Of a DNA stretch of 64,000 nucleotides, positions 34,142-42,156 are shown piece after piece (position 1 is the stretch's first letter; every line of letters begins with the position of its first letter). Where the stretch lies: assembly GCF_033170155.1 (NCBI RefSeq), contig NZ_CP137079.1, forward strand, positions 3,472,001 through 3,536,000, in the 5' to 3' direction. The notes under the pieces are model-generated. The model made no database searches and was not told the origin of the DNA. It worked only from the letters and a program-made list of their open reading frames with translations. Source of the DNA: Raineyella sp. W15-4. GTDB taxonomy: Bacteria; Actinomycetota; Actinomycetes; Propionibacteriales; Propionibacteriaceae. The position numbers and the translations under genes were made by a program.

Positions 34142-35095
34142 ATGGACAACTCTGAGTTTCCTGACGGCGCCCTGCCGGACGCCGGGCTTCCCGAAGGCGT
34201 CACGTTCGAGGCGGGCCGCGGCGGCCTGCCGGTGGTGCGGGTCGCGATCGGTTCGTGCATCGCGGAGGCGTACCTGCAGGGAGGCCATCTCACCGGCTGG
34301 CAGCCCGCCGGACAGGACCCGGTCGTCTGGCTGAGCCAGAAGTCGCGCTTCGAGGAGGGGGCGGCGATCCGCGGCGGCGTCCCGCTGTGCTTCCCCTGGT
34401 TCGGTGCCGGCCAGGACGGACGACACTACCCGCCGCACGGCGTCCTGCGGCTCACCCCGTGGCAGCTCGCCGAGACCACCCCGGTGGCGGACAGCGTACG
34501 GCTCCGGTTCCACCTCGACGGGCACGAGGTCGATCTGGCGGGCCTGGAGGACTTCGACCGGGACTGGGCCGCCGACATCACCTACACCGTCGGCCAGGTG
34601 CTCGACATCGACCTGCGGATCGAGGCGTACGGCAACCGCAGCACCCCGTTCACGTACGAGGAGGCGCTGCACACCTACCTGCACGTCGGCGACACCCGCC
34701 GGATCACCGTCGACGGGCTCGACGGCTGCCGCTACCACGACAAGGTCACCGACGGGGACTTCGACCAGCGCGGACCGCTCGCGATCGTCGGCGAGACCGA
34801 CCGGATCTACCGGCACGCCGGGGACGTCACGGTCAAGGACCCGACGCTGCGGCGGACGCTGGGGATCAACAAGCGCGGCTCCGCGCAGACCGTGGTGTGG
34901 AACCCGTTCGTCAGCAAGTCGGCGAAGCTCGGCGACTTCGGCAACGACGAATGGCAGGAGATGCTCTGCGTCGAGGCGGCGAACATCGGCTCCGCCGCGG
35001 TCACCCTGGCGCCCGGCCAGTCGCACACCCTGCACCAACGGATCGCCGTGGACCGCACCCAGCGATACGCGGGGGCCAGGCGGAGCCTGGCCTGA
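34142..35095 (+). CDS. D-hexose-6-phosphate mutarotase (YeaD-like)
   Basis: Protein of 317 aa of the aldose-1-epimerase fold, converting anomers of hexose-6-phosphates. Motifs: YLQGGHLTGWQPAGQDPVVW, RGGVPLCFPWFG, PPHGVLRLTPWQL, the His in EEALHTYLHVGD, KDPTLRRTLGINKRG and NEWQEMLCVEAAN read here as DEWQEMLCVEAANIG. The ATG at 34142 was chosen as it gives the family's normal length and lies just after the start of the divergent pgi gene, 120 bases away. Fits with pgi in glucose-6-phosphate metabolism. Confidence 0.9.
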   Translation: MDNSEFPDGALPDAGLPEGVTFEAGRGGLPVVRVAIGSCIAEAYLQGGHLTGWQPAGQDPVVWLSQKSRFEEGAAIRGGVPLCFPWFGAGQDGRHYPPHGVLRLTPWQLAETTPVADSVRLRFHLDGHEVDLAGLEDFDRDWAADITYTVGQVLDIDLRIEAYGNRSTPFTYEEALHTYLHVGDTRRITVDGLDGCRYHDKVTDGDFDQRGPLAIVGETDRIYRHAGDVTVKDPTLRRTLGINKRGSAQTVVWNPFVSKSAKLGDFGNDEWQEMLCVEAANIGSAAVTLAPGQSHTLHQRIAVDRTQRYAGARRSLA

Positions 35096-35133
35096 GGATG
35101 GGGGTCGGAGGGCGGGACCGGAGGACGACACGC

Positions 35134-36660
35134 ATGTCGACACGTACCGACCGGGCCCGCGCGGAGGTCGGTGTCCCCCGCCCACTGGCGGCCGGCAGCG
35201 ACTCGGAGTTCCGTGTCGACCTGGAACGGATCCGCTTCTCCCCCGCGTTCTCCCGGCTGGCCGAGGTCACCCAGGTGGTCTCGGCCGGCACCACCGGCGG
35301 CATCGTCCACAACCGGCTGACCCACACCATCAAGGTCACCGCGGTGGCCCGGGCGATCGCCGTCCGCCTCGAGGAGTCCGCCGCCCCGGAGCGGATCGCG
35401 GCGCTCGGCGGGCTGCACCATGTGGTCGCCCAGGCCGGCGCCTGTTCGCACGACCTGGGCCATCCGCCGTTCGGACATCTCGGCGAGCAGGAGCTGGACC
35501 GGCAGGCCCGGACCCGGTTCGGCCTGAACGACGGCTTCGAGGGCAACGCGCAGACCTTCCGGGTGCTCACCGAGCTGGAGGTGCACGGCCCCGGCGACCA
35601 GGGGCTCAACCTGACCACCGCGGTCCGCGCGTCGGTGCTCAAGTACCCGTGGGGGCGCCACCACTGGCCCGATCCGCATCCGCGGACCTGGCCGCGCCAG
35701 CCCCGGGGCGCCCGGCCCGACATCAGCGGCGGCTCGTACAAGTTCAACGCGTACGTCCCCGATCTGGACGAGCTGATCGCGGTCCGCGAGGCGTTCCCGG
35801 ATGTACGCCGCGACCAGCAGACCCTCGACTGTGCGGTGATGGACCTGGCCGACGACGTCGCCTACTCGCTGCACGACCTGGAGGACTTCCACCGGGCGGG
35901 GGTGCTGCAGTTCTCCGCGGTGTCGAGCGAGTTCCGCACCTGGGCCGGGGAACGCGACGAGTTCGCGATGCTCACCGACTCCCGGCTCGACGCGATGACC
36001 CGGGCGCCCGGCGCCGGACTGGAGACACTGCGCCGCCGGCTGGCGACCCGGGACGCCTGGATGTTCGACGAGGACGCCTATCTCGAGGCGGTGCTGCGGG
36101 TCGGCCAGGAGTTCGTCGAAGGGGTGCTGGCGATCCCCTACGACGGGTCGATGGCGGCCGACCGGTCGCTGTCCGGCTTCACCTCCACCTGGATCGACGC
36201 CCTGGTGGACGCGGTCCGGCTGGTCGACGACCCGCCGATCCGCGGCTCCTCGGTGGAGCTGTCGCAGGGCGCCTGGCACCAGGTGCAGGTGCTGAAGTTC
36301 ATCCACCAGTACTTCGTGCTGCACCGCCCCGACCTCACCCTGATGCAGCGCGGGCAGGCGAACGTGGTGCGTCAGATCGTGGCGGCCTTCGACGACTGGC
36401 TGAGCGACCGGCTGGACGCCCCCCGGGCGCCGCGGCGGCTGCTCGACCTCGTCGACACCGCCACCGAGGGCTACCGCCGGGTGGCGCGCCGCCATCCGGA
36501 CTGGCTGGACGGGATGACCTCCCGCGACGATGTGCTCCGGATGGGGCGCGGGCGCGGGATCATCGACTACGTCGCGGGCATGACCGACCATCAGGCGGAG
36601 GCGACCGCGTCCCGGTTGCGGGGCGGTTCCGGGCTGCTGTGGGGCGGCGGGTCCGTCTGA
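35134..36660 (+). CDS. dgt: Deoxyguanosinetriphosphate triphosphohydrolase-like protein
   Basis: Protein of 508 aa of the HD superfamily, hydrolysing dGTP (or other dNTPs) to the nucleoside and triphosphate. Metal ligands: His 64 in NRLTHTIKV, His 106-Asp 107 in ACSHDLGHPPFGH, and Asp in VMDLADDVAYSLHDLED. Also present: GFEGNAQTFRVLTELE and YPWGRHHWPDPHP. ATG at 35134 follows GGAGG. Thirty-eight bases after the mutarotase gene, so probably cotranscribed. Confidence 0.9.
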   Translation: MSTRTDRARAEVGVPRPLAAGSDSEFRVDLERIRFSPAFSRLAEVTQVVSAGTTGGIVHNRLTHTIKVTAVARAIAVRLEESAAPERIAALGGLHHVVAQAGACSHDLGHPPFGHLGEQELDRQARTRFGLNDGFEGNAQTFRVLTELEVHGPGDQGLNLTTAVRASVLKYPWGRHHWPDPHPRTWPRQPRGARPDISGGSYKFNAYVPDLDELIAVREAFPDVRRDQQTLDCAVMDLADDVAYSLHDLEDFHRAGVLQFSAVSSEFRTWAGERDEFAMLTDSRLDAMTRAPGAGLETLRRRLATRDAWMFDEDAYLEAVLRVGQEFVEGVLAIPYDGSMAADRSLSGFTSTWIDALVDAVRLVDDPPIRGSSVELSQGAWHQVQVLKFIHQYFVLHRPDLTLMQRGQANVVRQIVAAFDDWLSDRLDAPRAPRRLLDLVDTATEGYRRVARRHPDWLDGMTSRDDVLRMGRGRGIIDYVAGMTDHQAEATASRLRGGSGLLWGGGSV

Positions 36661-36675
36661 CGGGAAGGACAGCCC

Positions 36676-37221
36676 TCAGCGACCGGCACCCGGCACCGAG
36701 GCTTCGTCGATCACACCCTGGACCAGCGCGCCGTACCGGTCGATCAGGTCCTCCGACGTGATCGTCGCCTCGTCGAGGTGGTGGTAGAGCCGCAACGACA
36801 CCGTCAGCCCGGCGAGCAGAGCGATCACCAGCTCGGCGGTCACCTCGCCGAGACGGGCGGCGAGGGGACGTACGTACGTCTCCCGGACGATACGGCGCAC
36901 CTCTTCCGGGTCAGGGGCCGGCATCAGCAGCACGACGGCGCGAGCCAGCGGATCGGGGACGACGGAATCACGGCGGTGTACGACGTCGGCCACCAGGACC
37001 CGGCCCAGCTCGGTCGGCGGCGCCTCGATCAGGTGCGGCAGCGGCTCGAAACGGGTCGACTCGCGGAACAGGTCGTCCTTGCTGCCGACGAGCTTCATCA
37101 CCAGCGCCGGCGAGACCCCGGCCTTCGCGGCGACGTCCCGGATGGACACCGCCGAGTAGGTCTTGACCGCGAACAGACCACCCGCCGCCGCGAGGATCCG
37201 GTCCCGCGTGCTCTCAGACAC
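36676..37221 (-). CDS. TetR-family regulator of the adjacent MFS transporter
   Basis: Protein of 181 aa. N-terminal helix-turn-helix: RDRILAAAGGLFAVKTYSAV then IRDVAAKAGVSPALVMKLVG, SKDDLFRE. The C-terminal ligand/dimer domain is helical and unremarkable. It overlaps the MFS gene by 8 bp and is downstream of it in the same transcript. It would control its own synthesis, probably through the site at 39182-39197. Confidence 0.88.
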   Translation of the reverse strand: MSESTRDRILAAAGGLFAVKTYSAVSIRDVAAKAGVSPALVMKLVGSKDDLFRESTRFEPLPHLIEAPPTELGRVLVADVVHRRDSVVPDPLARAVVLLMPAPDPEEVRRIVRETYVRPLAARLGEVTAELVIALLAGLTVSLRLYHHLDEATITSEDLIDRYGALVQGVIDEASVPGAGR

Positions 37222-39151
37222 CCGCTGTCTCCCTGTCGCCGGCCAGGTCGAGGTCGATCGTACGGGTCACCCCGGTGAGCAGGACGGCGGCCGATGCTGC
37301 CTCGCCGGCCTCGGTGTCCACCGCGGTGAGCACGTGGCGGCCGGGGGCCGGCAGCGGAAGCCGGAACCGGCCGTCGGGACCCGACGGGGTGGTCGACACG
37401 AGTTCGCCGGTGGCTCGGGTCAGGGTGACCAGGGCGCCCGGCACCGGCGCGCCGGCCCGTGTGACGGTGCCGCCGATGTGCAGGCGAGGGCCGAGCTCGA
37501 CGGCCAGATCCTCGGGGCCGGCGACCCGGACCACGGCGCTGACCGGCGGCCATCCGTCGGACGTCGCGACCCGGACGTACCGGCCGGGACCGGGCAGGGT
37601 GATGCGGTAGGTGCCGTCGGGGTTGACGTGTCCCCAGTCGAGTTGCTCGCCCGCCGTGGTCAACAGGGTCACCACGCCGTGTCGTACGGGTCGCCCTGCG
37701 CTGGTCACCGTGCCGGTCCAGACATGCTCCTCGCTCGCGGAGGTGGCCTTCGCCACCGACCGACTCCGCGGCAGGAACACCGTCACCAGCGCGGCGAGCA
37801 GAGCCGCCGCGGCGCTCAGCCAGAAGCAGTACAGGAAGGCGTCCACCCTGGGCAGGGTGCCTCCGTCGACAGTCATGGTGAGGTTCGTCAGCAGGGCTGC
37901 GAGCACCGCGGACGCGGTCGAGGTGCCGACGGAGCGCAGCAGCACATTGAGCCCGTTCGCGGCGGCCGTCTCGGTGATCGGCACCGCCCCCATGATCACC
38001 GTCGGGATCGCCGCGTAGGCCAGCGCCGTCCCCGCCGAGGCGATGACCGACCCGAGGACGATGTGCCACAGCTGATCCATCAGGACGATCCGCTGGACAT
38101 ACCCGAGTGCGAGCACCACGGCGCCCACGATGATCGTCGGCCGAGCGCCGATCCGCCGGACCAGCACGGCACCGACCGGAGAGACGGCGACCATCGACAG
38201 GCTCGACGGGACCAGCGCCAGGCCGGTCGCCAGGACGCTCAGCTGGAAGCCGTAGCCGCTGGCCAGCGGCAGCTGCAACAGCTGGGTGGTGGACTGCATG
38301 TTGCCGAACATCGAGAAGCCCACCAGCAGGGTCGCCACATTGGTCAGCAGCACCGGCCGGCGGATCGCCGTCCGCAGATCGACCATCGGGTTGGCGATCC
38401 GCAGCTCCCACGGAAGCCAGGCTGCGAGCAGCACCACGCCGAGCAGGACGCACAGCAGCGTGGTGTGGCTCCACCAGCCCCAGTGCCCACCCTTGGTCAC
38501 CGCGAGCAGCAGGCTGACCAGGGCGGCGGACAACAACACCGCCCCCAGCAGGTCGAACCGGCCGGGCGTCCGCACCGTCGACTCCGGCACGATCAGCAAC
38601 ACCAACGCGATCAGCACACCGGCGACGGCCGCGGAGGTCCAGAAGAGCGCGTGCCAGGACCAGCGCGCGGTGATCAGACCGGCTGTCGGCAGTCCGAGGG
38701 CCGCACCGATGCCGATGGTGGAGCTCATCAGGGCGACCGCACCGCCGACCTTCTCCTTGGGCAGTTCGTCGCGCATGATCGACATGCCCACCGGCGTGAG
38801 GCCCGCAGCGACGCCCTGCAGGGCGCGACCGGCGACCACGACGGCAAGGTCGTTGCTCACCGCGCCGAGGACCGATCCGATCGCCATCAGGACCAGGCAG
38901 GCCAGGACCATCCGCCGTTTGCCGTACATGTCTGCGAGCTTGGAGACGATCGGGGTGGCGACCGCAGAGCTGAGCAGCGCGGCGGTCACGGTCCAGGAGG
39001 CGTCCTCGTAGCCGGTGCCGAGCAGCCTCGGCAGCTCGGGCAGCAGAGGGATGAGCAGGGTCGGCTGGAGAGCGACCATCACGCCGGTGGCGCACAAGAT
39101 CGTGACGAGCAGTGAGTCGGGGGTCCGACGGACGGTGCGGGGCTGGGCCAT
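37214..39151 (-). CDS. MFS efflux transporter fused to carboxypeptidase-regulatory-like repeats
   Basis: Protein of 645 aa. Residues 1 to about 460 are an EmrB/QacA-type (DHA2) drug:H+ antiporter with 12-14 helices: LADMYGKRRMVLACLVLM (motif A), GRALQGVAAGLTPVGMSIM, STIGIGAALGLPTAGLI. The remaining about 170 residues hold two similar beta-sandwich domains of the CarboxypepD_reg/SdrD-B kind: WTGTVTSAGRPVRHGVVTLL ... GHVNPDGTYRITLPGPGRYV and IGGTVTRAGAPVPGALVTLT ... PSGPDGRFRLPLPAPGRHV. Soluble repeats on an MFS pump are uncommon. They may contact peptidoglycan or gate substrates, which is speculation. Confidence 0.88.
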   Translation of the reverse strand: MAQPRTVRRTPDSLLVTILCATGVMVALQPTLLIPLLPELPRLLGTGYEDASWTVTAALLSSAVATPIVSKLADMYGKRRMVLACLVLMAIGSVLGAVSNDLAVVVAGRALQGVAAGLTPVGMSIMRDELPKEKVGGAVALMSSTIGIGAALGLPTAGLITARWSWHALFWTSAAVAGVLIALVLLIVPESTVRTPGRFDLLGAVLLSAALVSLLLAVTKGGHWGWWSHTTLLCVLLGVVLLAAWLPWELRIANPMVDLRTAIRRPVLLTNVATLLVGFSMFGNMQSTTQLLQLPLASGYGFQLSVLATGLALVPSSLSMVAVSPVGAVLVRRIGARPTIIVGAVVLALGYVQRIVLMDQLWHIVLGSVIASAGTALAYAAIPTVIMGAVPITETAAANGLNVLLRSVGTSTASAVLAALLTNLTMTVDGGTLPRVDAFLYCFWLSAAAALLAALVTVFLPRSRSVAKATSASEEHVWTGTVTSAGRPVRHGVVTLLTTAGEQLDWGHVNPDGTYRITLPGPGRYVRVATSDGWPPVSAVVRVAGPEDLAVELGPRLHIGGTVTRAGAPVPGALVTLTRATGELVSTTPSGPDGRFRLPLPAPGRHVLTAVDTEAGEAASAAVLLTGVTRTIDLDLAGDRETAGV

Positions 39152-39181
39152 GCGGGTCGCTGTTCCTCCCGGAGCAAGGGG

Positions 39182-39197
39182 GTGAACGATTGTTTAC
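39182..39197. promoter_or_regulatory. Candidate TetR operator upstream of the MFS gene
   Basis: GTGAACGATTGTTTAC, an imperfect palindrome (6-bp arms, one mismatch), lies 31 bases upstream of the MFS start. It is in the position expected for the regulator encoded at the end of the same operon. Confidence 0.45.
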
Positions 39198-39322
39198 CCT
39201 GGAATCGTACGTCGCCCTGTGGCTCCAGTCACATCGGCGTGCCGACAGTCCGACGGCCGGGCCCGGCAGCTCGATTGCTCGGCGGCACACCGACGGCTTG
39301 GCGAAGGCTCCAGACTGGGGAC

Positions 39323-40060
39323 GTGGACACCTTCACCGCGATCCTCCATCGCGCCCTCGTCGCCCAGCCGTTGCCCGCCCCCGAGATCGTCCTGGGGCTC
39401 GGTGCCGCCGCGCTGGTCCTGGTGCTGTTCCGGCCGGTATGGCGGACCACCCGGATGCTGGTGACGATCACCCACGAAGCGGGGCACGCCGTGGTGGGAC
39501 GGCTGTCCGGCCGGGAACTGGAGGGGATCCGGCTCAACGCCGACACCTCGGGGGTGACCGTCACCCGCGGGCGGCCCCGCGGGCCGGGGATGGTCGCCAC
39601 CCTGCTGGCCGGCTACACCGCGCCGGCGGTCGTCGGCGTGGCGGCTGCGGCGCTGCTCGGCACCGGACGGGCCACCGCCCTGCTGTGGGCGTTCCTGCTC
39701 TTCCTGGCGTTGATGCTGCTGGCGATCCGCAACCTCTACGGGCTGGCGGTGATCATGGTGGTCGGCGGTGCTCTGGGGCTGGCCACCTGGTACCTGCCGG
39801 TGGAGCTCCAGGGCTGGCTGGCCTACCTGCTGTGCTGGGTGCTGTTGTTCGGGGCCGTACGCCCCACGCTGGAACTGGCCGGCTCGCGGGACCGGGGCTC
39901 CGACGCCGCCCAGTTGGCTCGGCTCACCCACCTGCCGCAGCTGCTGTGGACCGGGCTGTTCCTGGTCGTCGCCCTCGTCGGGCTGGGGCTCGGCGGCTGG
40001 ATGCTGCTCGGCGCCGCGGGGGTGGTCCCGCCGCTGATGCCGCTCGGCTCGGCCGCGTGA
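39323..40060 (+). CDS. M50-family-like membrane metalloprotease
   Basis: Protein of 245 aa from a GTG at 39323. It has about six membrane helices. The zinc-binding HEAGH motif (residues 51-55, in LVTITHEAGHAVVGRLSGRE) lies at the end of an early helix. A distal acidic partner motif of site-2 proteases is not obvious. The M50B-like actinobacterial proteins of this size (YvlB/DUF-type peptidase M50) are the closest match. It could cleave membrane anchors of regulators; the target is unknown. The FKBP gene follows after 16 bases. Confidence 0.78.
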   Translation: MDTFTAILHRALVAQPLPAPEIVLGLGAAALVLVLFRPVWRTTRMLVTITHEAGHAVVGRLSGRELEGIRLNADTSGVTVTRGRPRGPGMVATLLAGYTAPAVVGVAAAALLGTGRATALLWAFLLFLALMLLAIRNLYGLAVIMVVGGALGLATWYLPVELQGWLAYLLCWVLLFGAVRPTLELAGSRDRGSDAAQLARLTHLPQLLWTGLFLVVALVGLGLGGWMLLGAAGVVPPLMPLGSAA

Positions 40061-40076
40061 CGGTAGGCTCGCCTGC

Positions 40077-40448
40077 ATGACTGACATCCCCGAGATCGAT
40101 CCGCCCGAGGGCCCCGCACCCACCGAGCTGCAGATCGTCGACGAGATCATCGGCGACGGCACCGAGGCCACGGCCGGCGACATCGTCGACGTCCACTACG
40201 TCGGCGTCGCCTTCTCCTCCGGTGAGGAGTTCGACTCCTCCTACCGCCGCGGCACCCCGCTGGCCTTCCAGCTCGGTGTCGGCCAGGTGATCCAGGGCTG
40301 GGACCAGGGCGTCCAGGGCATGAAGGTCGGTGGCCGGCGCAAGCTGGTCATCCCTCCGCAGCTGGCCTACGGCGATCGCGGCGCCGGCGGCGTCATCCAG
40401 CCCGGTGAGACGCTGATCTTCGTCTGTGACCTGGTCAACGTCCGCTGA
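40077..40448 (+). CDS. FKBP-type peptidyl-prolyl isomerase
   Basis: Protein of 123 aa, single FKBP domain without a signal peptide, hence cytosolic. Conserved core: VDVHYVGVAFSSGEEFDSSY, FQLGVGQVIQGWDQGVQGMK, GGRRKLVIPPQLAYGDRGAG, PGETLIFVCDLVNV. It catalyses cis-trans isomerisation of proline peptide bonds. The ATG at 40077 gives the normal length. Confidence 0.95.
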   Translation: MTDIPEIDPPEGPAPTELQIVDEIIGDGTEATAGDIVDVHYVGVAFSSGEEFDSSYRRGTPLAFQLGVGQVIQGWDQGVQGMKVGGRRKLVIPPQLAYGDRGAGGVIQPGETLIFVCDLVNVR

Positions 40449-40480
40449 CCTGACCCTCAACAGGCCTGACCCTCAACAGG
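40449..40480. repeat. Perfect 16-bp tandem duplication after a stop codon
   Basis: CCTGACCCTCAACAGG occurs twice head to tail, beginning right after the TGA of the FKBP gene. Each unit has inverted ends (CCTG/CAGG), so it could form tandem mini-hairpins. Confidence 0.85.
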
Positions 40481-40541
40481 GCGGCCGAGGCACGGCGGGA
40501 CCGCCCGACAACCGCAACGGCCGCCACGCGGTCCCGGTCAC

Positions 40542-41396
40542 TCAGCTGACCGTCACGTGCACGTGGTCCATGTGGTTGGCGGTCGCCGAACCACGGTCCT
40601 CCATCGCCCGCCAGCCCTCCGAGGACCGCTGGGTGGTCCAGATCTTCTGCTGGTAGATCACCTCGGTGATACCCAGCTCGGCGGCGTGCGAGCGCATGTA
40701 GGCGGCGATCTCCGAGCCGCGCGAGCCGGTGATCATGATGTCGACGGCATGGCCCGTCCCGTGCGGTCCCGAGTCGCCGGCCCGCGAGCCGCCGTACGCG
40801 GTGACGTACGGGAAGGCGACACAGCTCGCCTGGTAGACCTTCTGCGCATTGGCCCCCAGCCAACCGCTCGGCTTGGGGCAGTTCGCCACCGAACCGGAGG
40901 CGGCCGACGTACTCGCCTTGGTGCTGGCCGTCGCCTTCGGGGTCACCTTGGCCGACGAGGTCGCGGAGGCCTTCGGCGAGGCGGACGCTGCGGACGCCGT
41001 GGCCGACGGAGTGGCCGAGGCCATCGCCGAGGCGCTGGGGGTCTGGGAGGCCTCCGGCCACAGCCGCTGCTCCGAACGGCTCACGTTCCCCATCTCGCGC
41101 ATCGAGATGTCCTGGGGGACCGCCGCCGGGACGGCATCCAGTCCGCTGCCCCGGTTCGCGCCGACGACGACGCCCGCGGTGCCGACGACGACCACGGTGG
41201 CGGCCACGCCGGGGACCAGCAGCCGCATCCGCGAGCCGGAGCCGGGCTGCTCATCGGGATCGAGCAACGCCCGCTCGGGCCGTGGGACCGATGTCCCCCG
41301 GTGGACCCGACCGCCGAACGGACCCGACCGGTGCCGGATGGTGTCGCGGACGGACTCCCACGGATGACGCTGTACCGCGCGGCGTGCCTGGGTCAC
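40542..41396 (-). CDS. Membrane-anchored cell-wall-type hydrolase domain protein
   Basis: Protein of 284 aa from the GTG at 41396 (GAAAGG upstream). Cytosolic N-terminus about 60 aa, one membrane helix (MRLLVPGVAATVVVVGTAGV), an Ala/Ser/Thr/Lys linker (about 120-185). The C-terminal about 100-aa domain has CVAFPYVTAYGGSRAGDSGP, HGTGHAVDIMI, GSEIAAYMRSHAAELGITEV and the end MDHVHVTVS. The H..G.A.D and DHVHV pattern is the zinc-site arrangement of the actinobacterial ARB_07466/VanY-D-like domain found beside resuscitation or lysis proteins. Outward orientation is inferred. The exact bond cleaved is not known. Confidence 0.75.
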   Translation of the reverse strand: MTQARRAVQRHPWESVRDTIRHRSGPFGGRVHRGTSVPRPERALLDPDEQPGSGSRMRLLVPGVAATVVVVGTAGVVVGANRGSGLDAVPAAVPQDISMREMGNVSRSEQRLWPEASQTPSASAMASATPSATASAASASPKASATSSAKVTPKATASTKASTSAASGSVANCPKPSGWLGANAQKVYQASCVAFPYVTAYGGSRAGDSGPHGTGHAVDIMITGSRGSEIAAYMRSHAAELGITEVIYQQKIWTTQRSSEGWRAMEDRGSATANHMDHVHVTVS

Positions 41397-41484
41397 GAGC
41401 CATAACCTTTCGGTGGAGGACGACGGTCGTGGGGGACGACGGTGAGGATCGAAAGACTGAGACGATCCTAAAGGGACATCGCGA

Positions 41485-41490
41485 ATTATC
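41485..41490 (-). promoter_or_regulatory. Extended -10 of the hydrolase gene
   Basis: On the minus strand the sequence reads TTGTGATAAT, an extended -10 (TGnGATAAT) about 90 bases upstream of the GTG start. It is the most AT-rich spot of the region. No strong -35 accompanies it. Confidence 0.4.
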
Positions 41491-41518
41491 ACAAATCGGT
41501 CACGCAGCGGGCAGAACC

Positions 41519-41527
41519 TGTGGATAA
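41519..41527 (-). promoter_or_regulatory. Solitary perfect DnaA box
   Basis: TTATCCACA on the minus strand matches the DnaA consensus exactly. It lies about 30 bases upstream of the hydrolase -10. A near match (TTATCACAA) overlaps that -10. A single box suggests DnaA-linked expression or titration, not an origin. Confidence 0.5.
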
Positions 41528-41703
41528 CCTGTCAGTCGCGGCGCCGGAGCCCCGCGCAAGCCGGAGAAACATCCGACTCGCGGCGCAAGCAACGTGCGCA
41601 AGGTCACGACGAACCGTGGCCCCTGCTGTCATCATCAGAGAAACACCGTCCCCTCGCCCACCGTGGACGGGGACATCCCTCCGAAGGAGTGAAGGAGCAG
41701 AGG

Positions 41704-42024
41704 ATGACCACGGACTGGATCGCCGATGTCAAGAAGTACGCCCCGAAAGCCGACGAGACCGTGCTGCAGAACATGCTCAGCACCTACCGCCTCGTCCTGA
41801 GCCACCCCGACAGCGCCCTCGTGTCGTTCAGTGACGCCGAGGAGCGCAAGACCGTCCGGGAGAGCTTCCTCAAGAAGAAGCTCGGGCTCACCGACGACGA
41901 CACCACGCTCGACGCGGCCATCAAGGAGGTCGGCGCGAAGATGAAGGACGGCACCCGCAACGGCCGGCTGGCCGTCTACTACCTGCTGGCGGAGAAGTTC
42001 GGCAAGCTCGACCTGTTCCGGTGA
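41704..42024 (+). CDS. DUF2853 family protein
   Basis: Protein of 106 aa, cytosolic and charged: DWIADVKKYAPKADETVLQN, YRLVLSHPDSALVSFSDAEE, then FLKKKLGLTD and YYLLAEKFGKLDLFR. These are the landmarks of DUF2853, a small helical family of unknown role. The ATG at 41704 is preceded by GAAGGAGCAGAGG. An in-frame ATG five codons earlier has a poorer site. Confidence 0.85.
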   Translation: MTTDWIADVKKYAPKADETVLQNMLSTYRLVLSHPDSALVSFSDAEERKTVRESFLKKKLGLTDDDTTLDAAIKEVGAKMKDGTRNGRLAVYYLLAEKFGKLDLFR

Positions 42025-42052
42025 CCCGGCCGGGGCGGCCCGGCATCAGAGT

Positions 42053-42079
42053 GGCCCGAGACCGGGGCGGCCCGAGACC
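42053..42079. repeat. Short tandem duplication, period 16
   Basis: GGCCCGAGACC at 42053-42063 recurs at 42069-42079 in the space between the DUF2853 and helicase genes, which are convergent. Confidence 0.65.
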
Positions 42080-42156
42080 TGCTCCTCGGCCCGGCTCGCC
42101 CAACCGGGTCGCCCTCGGACCGGCGCCGCCACGAACGGACCGCTCGGTGGACCCCC

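Larger units (their letters stand above)
41397..41703. other. Divergent promoter region of the hydrolase and DUF2853 genes
   Basis: About 300 bases between the two divergent genes. It holds an extended -10 for the hydrolase (41485-41490), a perfect DnaA box (41519-41527) and GAAGGAGCAGAGG ahead of the DUF2853 start. I looked for a cyclic-di-AMP riboswitch, common ahead of such hydrolases, and did not find its conserved blocks. Confidence 0.55.

Noticed and set aside
41519-41527. Replication origin
   Set aside because: One perfect DnaA box and one near match, without an AT-rich unwinding region or dnaA/dnaN nearby.
41397-41703. Cyclic-di-AMP (ydaO-type) riboswitch ahead of the hydrolase gene
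   Set aside because: Expected for such genes in actinobacteria, but the conserved blocks could not be found in the leader.
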